From: Paraglomus occultum
Taxonomy: Eukaryota > Glomeromycota > Glomeromycetes > Paraglomerales > Paraglomeraceae
Reading direction: 5' to 3'
DNA length: 26,436 bases
NCBI GenBank assembly: GCA_910592205.1
Contig: CAJVPJ010000391.1
Coordinates: 1-26,436, forward strand
The position numbers and the translations under genes are program-made. The notes under the pieces are model-generated. The model was not told the DNA's origin, did not search any database, and saw only the letters and a list, made by a program, of their open reading frames with translations. How positions within the stretch are numbered: the stretch's first letter is position 1; every line of letters starts with the position of its first letter. Positions 19,142 to 26,436 of this stretch are shown here, piece by piece.

Positions 19142-20970
19142 ATATTATTAGTCACATGACATGTTGGTAAAGTTTCCATACGATCTAAACGTTGTTAATG
19201 CGCTAGTTTATATTTGCCAAGACATAACGGAATCATATGCATAAGAATAAGATCATTTCGTTAATACAAACATATGATATTTCATCAAACGTCTCGGTCA
19301 GTTAAGAAGGGGAAAAATTTTTGGTTTGAGATAGAAGCATAACCGTCACAAAAATGATTGGTTCAGACATTGTCCTCATACTGCCGACTTAGCCCGTAGT
19401 AGCATTACCAATTTTAAAAGAGATCAAAATGAAACATGTGACGTATCAGTTGCTTTTAGAAAAAGACTATTTCTGTTGTTTTTTCTGTTCATTATCTTCC
19501 CGAGCCATCGTACCATTCTCAATTGTGCCCGTTCAGATCAACATGATAAACTTAGACTAACCGTTTTCGCGTCTTAACCGTTTTGTCTCGGTTTACCTCG
19601 TACAACGTATTGTTATTATTATGGTAGGTAAGTGAATACCCAAGCGCGTGTCTTTGGAAAATTCACACAGTCATGCGTGCAAAGTTATGAAAATCTGCAC
19701 GTAACGTCAATCCCTTATGTATATGACCTTTATTATGCCAATAATAGTGTTGTACTCGATCATATGACATTATAATGTTTATTTACTAGCGGTTAGAACG
19801 TATGGAAAAACTCAAATTTTGCAAAAAAAAAACACCAGAAGTTGTGGTATGTAAACTGTGTAGTCACTCTCAGCAGAACTTTGACGTACGAATTCCAATC
19901 CATATATGAATTATAGGTTGGGTTCGTAACGATCTATATCCTAATTCTCAGAGCAGTATGGAAACGAGGTTGATGGCATGAAATCAAAAGAATTACTACC
20001 CGCTCAAGTTTCAATTTCTGTGAGGGGCTCTTTTCCTCACAAGAATTGTCCGCATTAGGAATTCGGCAGAGCGCAAAAAGCAGTACTGCCGTCAGTATTT
20101 ATTCTCCTAAACAAGATGGTAATGAACGTATTGGTCTGCATAAATGGATCGGAGAGAGAAAGTTGGATTAGTTTTATAATATTGCTTGTTATAATACCAG
20201 TTTCGGACATGAATGAACATAAAATCATGATATCATAGAGGTTTATTAATCTCTATCGCTATATCACTAACGATCACATGATTACTGAATGCGAGTATTC
20301 AACTATCAGTATAACGAGTTTCTTGTAACTGCAAATGATTATGCCCTTTATGACTAACTTCGGCCGGAATAACATTGATATTATGATTAACAGACAATGG
20401 GCTTTCAAAGGTCAAAGCCACAATTGCTTATCTGGTGGTGTTGCAGCATTCCCATATCACACATGCAATCGTAAAATTGCGGGATGCACAGTGTCGATCT
20501 TACTCGACAAATGTGGTTACAGCAGACGAGTAATATTATACGACATGTTAATGGTATCGGAATATTACCCATAATTAATACATTTACTTATTTTGTCTCT
20601 TTCGATCATATTCACGATGCATGATGCATACCAATCGTACCACCGACTTATGTAATTGGATGATCATTTTTCAATGCCGAGCTAGGTTCACTACAAAACA
20701 AGAGATCACACATGAGAAATGACCTTTAATAATTAAGGAAATAGTACGCCGTGATGATGTCGTATAGACATCACATACGTCAATTTGTACATGCAACATA
20801 TTGTATGCATATAAATAATCATTAAAATAAATTCAAAAAGCATATTTCTGGACATAATACATATATAGCCCACCTCTTCAGAGAGCCCGGTTCCGTTTTC
20901 AAAACGCAATTATAACCGTGATCTGTATATACTATTTGATTGAAAGTAACAAACACTATAATATTCGATA

Positions 20971-23022
20971 ATGCCATCTAGAACATTTCTATCGTCATCC
21001 TTTAGGTAATGAACTGACTCCATGTGTGTTAAATAGTATCGACACATGCTAAAATACATTCTTTTTCTTTATTTCAGAGATGATGTTGAATTCGTAAAGC
21101 CAAGCTGTCGTAGTCATCCGGCTGAAGTGACTATACAACACTGGTGTGTAATCATATCGTTACAAGGCAAATCAACTTTACGCAATGCTGATATATTGTG
21201 ACTTGACATCTTTACTTGCACGCTGTAGGCAATTGCGTGATCTTCTTAGCTGTGCGCGATCTAGAGACGAGTTTACGTACGTATGTGGTAATAACGTAAT
21301 TTCGTATAATGTTACAACACAGCAGGTATGTAGAATCAACAGATTTTTATGTAATAGAAATTCACATACTTGTGACTAATTTTGACAAACTCCAATGATA
21401 GAGTTCTCCATTGTTGAGTGATTTGACATTTATTCCCACTTGCATAGCTGTAGGGTAAGTATTATTTCCCACGCTTAAATGTGACTGCCAAATTTCGATT
21501 ATTAACTTGCCCAAATGTATTCATTTGTAGTTCTGGGTACTTGGCTGTCGGTGGTCAGCGGGGTCAAGTAATGATGAAGCATATAGACGATGATTGGTAA
21601 GTATGGGTATACAGGACCGTGACAACTTGAAACTCGTAATATTAAGCAATAAGCAAACACCAGTTAAAAGAGTCATAACAGTTACAAAAGCTCGTTCGTA
21701 GTATGCAGCAACTGTTTGTTTGTTGTTTTATTGACTGATTTTGGTCCCATTATATACGACATTTGTTTCTTCATTATCACACGGTTCATGTACTAACAAT
21801 TTTGTCTTGTATTACAGGTGTCTCCCAAAATCAGTCGGTGGCTCGATAAACAACTCCATTAGTATCTCGGCTCATCCAACAGGTACACGAATGCTTATCA
21901 GCAACAACGATCAGACCATAAAAGTATATTCATTGCCAGCCATGGAACAAATCACTACTATCAAATTCCCAACTGCAATTAACTATGGTAAAGCACAAAT
22001 ACATGAAAGCTGTGAGTCTTTCTTACAAACAATTACTAATCAATACAATTCACTCTTGGAACCCTCTTCTTTCTTATTGTTACCAGCCTCTGTTAGTCCG
22101 GATGGTCGTAAGATGGTCGCCGTGGGAGATTCGAATCAAGTGTTTTTATTTGATGTATCGGCTAATGGAGATTACGAGAGAATAGCTACTTACACAGGTA
22201 CGAATATAAAAAAGTAATATATGGCGAAACACAGAATAAATTTGGTACACCAATCGAACTTTGATGAATTCTGGGTGACATTGACTGCAACACTGAATCG
22301 CAACTAACGTAGCTCTTTTTATCAACTTCATTTCGAACAGCAACCTCGGATGCGGGATTTTCTTGCGCATGGAACCAATACTCGGGAAAATTTGCGGTTG
22401 CTAATCAAGATGGTTACATTAGCGTCTGGGATATACGACATAGCGACAAACTATGTAAAATACCTACTAAACAAGACTCTCAGATCAAGGGAGCTGCTCG
22501 ATCAGTGAAGTTCTCTCCCAGTGGATCTGTTGATCTTTTGATGTTCAGTGAGGTGAGTAACATATAAAAAAGCAAGCGCAATGTAGCAGGAGAGCAGGTA
22601 ATTGATGGTTATGTTGCGGAATGATGGCAGCAATATTTGTCAATAACGTAATGGAAGAAGTAATGTAACATCATCATTATTATTCATTACTAAATGGTAC
22701 AAAATTTTCTTTAGCACGTATCATATGTGCATTTGGTCGATGCGCGTACTTTCTGCGAAAGACAGGCTCTGCGTATTGCACCTCAGCACTACGATCAGCA
22801 TATTTCTGGTATTACATTCACACCCGACAGCTCCCGGATCTTTGTTGGTAAGTGGGAACCACAGGAGTGTCAAACATCTCGGTCATATGAAACGAAATAC
22901 TCTCACCAGGCGTAATTACTAATGTTCCCATCTTCGTGATAATAGGGGTTGAGCATTCTGTGTTGGAATATGAAGTTGACACGGTGTTGAGGAGAAGTTT
23001 TCCGGCAGGTTCTTTAATCTAA
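20971..23022 (+). CDS. WD40-like (DUF2415-type) protein
   Basis: Model: join(20971..21005, 21078..21143, 21229..21325, 21402..21454, 21531..21596, 21818..21987, 22087..22197, 22341..22552, 22715..22847, 22946..23022), 1020 nt, 339 aa, every junction in phase and with GT-AG borders. The ATG in exon 1 (MPSRTFLSSSF) is joined to RDDVEF. The protein is a beta-propeller: ISAHPTGTRMLISNNDQTIKVY (given here only as a landmark near residues 120-141), VSPDGRKMVAVGDSNQVFLFD, then FAVANQDGYISVWDIR and VKFSPSGSVDLLMFSE, ITFTPDSSRIFVG and a final HSVLEYEVD strand. The order and wording fit the fungal WD-repeat family carrying DUF2415, whose function is poorly known. No signal peptide or membrane segment is present, so it is likely a cytosolic or nuclear scaffold. 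It is convergent with EMC7 downstream. Confidence 0.85.
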
Positions 23023-23274
23023 TATTATACATAGTCATAACGTAACGCAATAATTTAGTTTAATACGAGGGCATTCAAATTGATTGAACGTTTAATGGTA
23101 CTTCTTGGGACAAGTTTCCGGTGGCTGACTAAACGTTTTATAAATACATACCGAATAATTAGATTTCATACGCTCATAGACATTGATAGACATTGAATCA
23201 TACATATACAACTGCATTTTACAGACATTCATGATATAAAACCATTGTCTTTCATTTTACAGTAGACTCTTCAA

Positions 23275-23642
23275 GATGTGTCAATTAAACTTTGACAAAG
23301 TTCGTCATCTAAAGTCAATACTCAAAGATAATGTTGCGTGCAAGTGGGCTTAATATTATGTTTTCTTATAAGGAAATACGAACCAACTCCATTTGTTTTT
23401 CTAGTGATGCCCAAGTTAACATTCGACAGTAAAGAAAAAGCTAGCAACGGATCTCGTTATACGAGCTAGAACCTAAGCCGTTTTACGATGGACTTCTTCG
23501 CCAAATTGTTCGTGCAGAATTCACGACTTTTATTATGACAAGCACTATTGACTGCTGCGATCTTGTCCTACTTGGAGATTACTTTCATTTAATAGGCATG
23601 TGGATTCAGTTATATTATCCAAGACGTGTTCAGGATAAGTAA
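23275..23642 (+). pseudogene. Unidentified coding-like fragments, possibly a broken gene
   Basis: Three consecutive open pieces lie on the + strand. First, ATG 23275 starts MCQLNFDKVRHLKSILKDN (to about 23331). Second, after a possible acceptor (ATAAG|GAA), 23373-23432 reads EIRTNSICFSSDAQVNIRQ. Third, 23445-23642 is 65 codons containing LYELEPKPFYDGLLRQIV and LVLLGDYFHLIGMWIQLYY, ending TAA. Amino-acid variety and density look coding, but the gaps are too short for normal introns here (a 16-bp gap in one case), so frameshift decay or an unusual gene structure is likely. The product is not recognised. It sits between the convergent DUF2415 and EMC7 genes. Confidence 0.35.
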
Positions 23643-23769
23643 ATATATCATAATTTCTATGACGAGTCAACCAGATCAACTATGAATTAAAAATATTCAT
23701 TAAGGTTTTCTTGTCCAGTGTGATCTTTCGCTCGTATTAGTTTACACGGAAGCGCCAACCTTCTATCGT

Positions 23770-24967
23770 CTAGTTCTTCTTACTCTTCGTGTCACTCTTT
23801 CCCGTCATAAAGTTAGCCAATGCACCAGAAATATCTGGCATTTCAAGTGAATTTTGTGGTTGATTTTCCTGTAATTCCTTTAGAGCCTCCGGGTCTGTAA
23901 CCAGGGAAATCGAATTTAATAAAGTGTATCGTAGATATAAAGCATACAATTTGACGATATAAAAAAACATATTCGTACCGAGTCCTTCCATCATCTTTGG
24001 CATAACTACCAACAACACAATGCTAACTCCCATCATGATAATTAGTGGATTGGCAAACAAGCTAGCAATACTGAAGCTCTCCCGAGGCTTTAATCAGAAG
24101 ATCGAGCAAAGCGGGTTTGATTAGTAAAAATGTCACCAATTCGAGTAGATATTTCGATGAGACTAATAAACTCACCGAAAAGTAATCTGCCATGGTCCTT
24201 GCTTTCAATTCGAGTGGATAAAGCAGTGCGTTCGCGGTCTTGAGTGCATTTACGTTAGGATGTTGAGCGTTTGTGTTAATTTTATCAGGCCAATCGGCAC
24301 CCAGTATTGTGATGAATGCCTGGATCCCCGAAGCATCCACGTTCACTCTTAACTATATTGGAACATAACATGTCGGTCTTAATGTTAGGGTATATTGTCT
24401 CATTCGTAATACACGATACATAATCCATCGCCAATAGATCTACCCTTGGATACAGATATCTTCGCGAAGATACTTCTAGTAGATAAGAACCAGGGGGAAC
24501 ATTCTGACTAAGATACACAAGGCGAGTAATTAGTCGACTCATCGGACGTGAAAAATCATCAAAGCCTAATTCCTACATACATTGCAAATTTTCCATCCTT
24601 GCGGACTAAGGCCGAGTATTGTCCCCCATTTATTAATATTTTAGTGTTGCGTTCTAGACTTGAGACATCTGATCATGTTGGCAGAGACACATGAAACATG
24701 GTTGATTATCAACTACTTTATACGCAAAATCATGCAAATGTTCCAACACGACAGTTCACACCTTTCAAAACGTCGTTGACGACTAGCCTGCCTTCTATTA
24801 CGTGTAGATCCGTGGCTATTACGGAACTTAACAGAGTTAAACTGAAGTAGTCGAGATAGAAAACGCTTGTTAGTTGGTCGTGCTAACTAGCTTCAACCTG
24901 TCGAAGAACTAGTAGAAATATAAAACCTTATTAGAAAAAAAGCCAGGTAAAGCTTCTTTAATCCCAT
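23770..24967 (-). CDS. EMC7: ER membrane protein complex subunit 7
   Basis: Subunit of the ER membrane protein complex, the insertase for tail-anchored and some multipass proteins; EMC7 contributes a lumenal beta-sandwich and one membrane helix. Model: complement(join(23770..23894, 23979..24087, 24176..24352, 24444..24507, 24581..24668, 24762..24841, 24927..24967)), 684 nt, 227 aa, all phases consistent. Residues 1-23 are a signal peptide (MGLKKLYLAFFLISLTLLSS, then VIA). The lumenal domain shows HVIEGRLVV, KILINGGQYSALVRKDGKF, NVPPGSYLLEVSS and YPRLRVNV, typical of the family. ADYFSPRESFSIASLFANP leads into the membrane helix (about 160-180, IIMMGVSIVLLVVMPK), followed by the cytosolic tail DPEALKELQENQ with EMPDISGALANFM and a Lys-rich end. 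Length is close to animal EMC7 (about 240). The start is well supported by the signal peptide split over exons 1 and 2. Confidence 0.92.
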
Positions 24968-25415
24968 GTTCGTATTGCTCTGGCCTGTTGAAGATAGACT
25001 TGCTACAAAAACTAATGATGTGTATGGAGATCGCTTGATTGGCCGATCAAACAAATTACAGTAATAGTAACATACATTAAAAAAATGAAACTTTTGATTC
25101 GGGCGGGGAATTTCAGCTAACTTTTAAAAATAAAGCATACGTATTTTTCTGGCAAAATGAACATTTGACCATGTGAACTAGAATGGCGGGGCGTGGCTGA
25201 AAATAAACTAATTTAGCTGCTAACATTTTGAGTGAGGCTTTACTTGATTTATGGTTGTGGCTGATCGCAAATCCAGACTACATTGCTATGTTCAAGACTG
25301 GTTGGTTTTGCCCAATGGTCCCTCTTTTTGCTTTCTACGTAAAACGTCATCACATTTAAAGTTCTGGGTTTAAAGACTCGTTTTTTTGTTTATAAAATTC
25401 CCCGCCGTAGAAGCT
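24968..25415. promoter_or_regulatory. EMC7 upstream region with GC-box-like motifs
   Basis: This interval lies between the EMC7 start and the stop of the next minus-strand gene, so it should contain the EMC7 promoter. In an AT-rich background three GGCGGGG motifs occur: 25102-25108 (+), 25184-25190 (+, within GGCGGGGCGTGGC) and, on the minus strand, 25400-25406. The first and third are part of a 12-bp inverted repeat, GGCGGGGAATTT (25102-25113) and AAATTCCCCGCC (25395-25406). They could be zinc-finger activator sites or the ends of a small miniature element; sequence alone does not decide. Confidence 0.35.
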
Positions 25416-26012
25416 TTAATGGATATCCGTTTCCAAGGTCTTTGCAGACAGGTTAATATCGTCGAGTTTTCTCTTTACATCCATGAGTTCTTCCTTATAC
25501 TGTAAGCCGTTCTGAATGTTGACACATAAATTCGGTTCTTGGACTCATGGTTTGAATATATAAGGCGAAACACGTGATATTTTAACAATTCATTTTCGAG
25601 ACTAGCAATAATATCGCGATAGACCGATTATAACTCGTTTTGGCTGGCAATATTGTAAGCGATTGAGTAATTCGTTTACATTTCTACCAGGACTTGGTAG
25701 TCGAGAAAATTTTTTGCAGGATAGCGACAATTACTGTATATTAATGGTTAATTTGGTTTCCCATCGCAGCACCTTTTCTACATTACCATGGACGCGCGAT
25801 ATAATTACCATATAGTTTCTGCCGTTTTCGAAGTGAGCGAAACAATGATAAAAAGTTCTTCTATTAGTACGCGTTTTCTTTTAAGACGTCAGCTAGCAGT
25901 TATTTCTCCACCATTTCTTTGCTTTCAGCTGGGCCATTAAAAATATCTTGTTCCGATCTAGAGAGAGCTTGAACGCTTCACGTAATTTGGCAACTTTTCT
26001 CTCCGGGGTGAG
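25416..26012 (-). CDS. 3' part of an unidentified coiled-coil protein gene
   Basis: I do not recognise the product. The last exon is best supported: complement(25416..25511), entered in phase 0 after ACATTCAG and reading NGLQYKEELMDVKRKLDDIN then LSAKTLETDIH and a stop, a clear coiled-coil C-terminus. Upstream coding-like pieces are complement(25735..25777) (KVLRWETKLTINI), joining in phase across a 51-bp intron to a segment starting at 25683 (NVNELLNRLQ); a 28-nt piece at 25574-25601 (LENELLKYH); and an open 39-codon stretch at 25893-26012 (LTPERKVAKLREAFKLSLDR). All are rich in Leu, Lys and Glu. The exact exon chain between them is unresolved, and the 5' end may lie beyond 26436. It is in tandem with EMC7. 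Confidence 0.4.
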
Positions 26013-26109
26013 CTATTTTTAGAATAAATTGCTTGCTTGTATTCAGTGAATCCACTATTTTCACTAATTGTCATATACATATAACCTATATGGCAAAACT
26101 TGACAAAGT

Positions 26110-26306
26110 AATAAAGCTAACTTCCTTTTCTATATACTAACTTTGAGCAACATACAATAGGCAAATTAACACATACGCTAACTTTTTTTCTTGTATACTT
26201 TAAGTCAACGTAAGCAAAATTAACATATACGCTACTATTTACTAACTTCAAATCAACATAACGTAAAATTGACATAGTAGTATAAACATATACTGTACGT
26301 GTAGCT
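26110..26306. repeat. Degenerate AT-rich tandem repeat, about 55-70 bp unit
   Basis: Three to four diverged units share the order CTAACTT, TATACT or TTTACT, AACTT or TTAAGTCAAC, then AAATTAACA and CATACGCT. Unit ends fall near 26180, 26233 and 26306 (ACACATACGCT, ACATATACGCT, TGTAGCT). Unit length varies by small indels. It may be an intronic or intergenic minisatellite; no coding role is visible. Confidence 0.45.
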
Positions 26307-26436
26307 AACCTCTTTTCTTAACATAACATATTAACATAACTATCTCAAGATATTCAAACATATGGGGCAGACTGCAACAAAACCAGACAAAGTGAACATT
26401 TGATTATGTGACATAAATGAGAGGCTGATTATGATG
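26307..26436. other. Window end, no feature assigned
   Basis: No gene can be supported in the last 130 bases. On the minus strand a TTGTTGCAG sequence around 26371-26379 could be a splice acceptor for an upstream exon of the coiled-coil gene, but no adjoining coding frame is convincing. Confidence 0.3.

Larger units (their letters stand above)
17980..20970. other. Long gene-poor region with simple repeats
   Basis: About 3 kb with no supported gene. Contents: a palindrome and a GA/GAT-rich microsatellite near 17995-18051 just upstream of the kinase-TPR start, an (AAT)n/(ATT)n palindrome at 19101-19138, and a 65-codon open stretch without ATG at 19974-20171 (contains SIYSPKQDGNERIGLHKWIG) that may be an exon or relic of an unknown gene. 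ATG frames at 18103-18348 and 20335-20574 have no recognisable features and are probably chance. Confidence 0.4.

Noticed and set aside
20335-20574. + strand 79-codon frame
   Set aside because: Starts with several Met/Ile codons but shows no domain, signal peptide or splice signal that would support it.
22128-22140. GATTCGAATC-like string suggesting a tRNA B-box
   Set aside because: It lies inside DUF2415/WD40 exon 7 and encodes part of GDSNQV; no A-box or stems accompany it.
1-26436. tRNA, rRNA, riboswitch or CRISPR features
   Set aside because: By eye I found no tRNA B-box with matching cloverleaf, no rRNA-like blocks, and no regularly spaced identical repeats with unique spacers. GGTTCAA-like strings at 13500-16500 are TPR codons (LEP) on the opposite strand.

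Overview
This window looks like nuclear DNA of an arbuscular mycorrhizal fungus (Glomeromycotina, Rhizophagus-like). The background is AT-rich. Genes are cut by many short introns (about 50-190 bp) with GT-AG borders and CTAAC-type branch sites. Housekeeping genes are fungal/metazoan in type, and they lie beside a TKL-kinase-like gene fused to a TPR array and beside Sel1-repeat genes, two families known to be expanded in Rhizophagus. The species assignment is inference. All exon models were built by hand from splice signals, phase and protein logic; none has transcript support.

Layout. 999-1601 (-): a candidate four-exon gene for a 116-aa unknown protein, head-to-head with 1693-2850 (+), a cysteine-rich secreted protein with a GPI-anchor signal. 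3842-6050 (+): a complete ten-exon gene for the DNA polymerase delta small subunit (POLD2/Cdc1). 6051-9830: a gene-poor tract with coding-like scraps, a decayed Sel1-repeat pseudogene (7814-8760, -), a GC-rich open frame and a hAT-transposase-like fragment. 11327-12478 (+): an intact Sel1-repeat protein with about ten repeats. 12888-13019 (-): a tiny GC-rich ORF with a hydrophobic segment.

13356-17979 (-): a 1442-aa protein with an N-terminal TKL-like kinase domain and about 30 TPR repeats. Its catalytic loop reads HRN...S instead of HRD...N, so it is probably a pseudokinase scaffold. 17980-20970 is mostly empty, with microsatellites and palindromes. 20971-23022 (+): a ten-exon WD40-like (DUF2415-type) protein. 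23275-23642 (+): unexplained coding-like fragments. 23770-24967 (-): a complete seven-exon gene for ER membrane protein complex subunit 7 (EMC7). 25416-26012 (-): the 3' part of an unidentified coiled-coil gene. 26110-26306: a degenerate tandem repeat.

There is no operon logic. The conserved genes (POLD2, DUF2415/WD40, EMC7) sit at the edges. The lineage-specific repeat-protein genes, their pseudogene and the transposon debris occupy the middle, which is the expected pattern for a plastic accessory block. The most notable signals are the pseudokinase-TPR fusion, competing GC/GT splice donors that would decide GPI anchoring, and several short spliced or GC-rich coding candidates that simple ORF calling misses.
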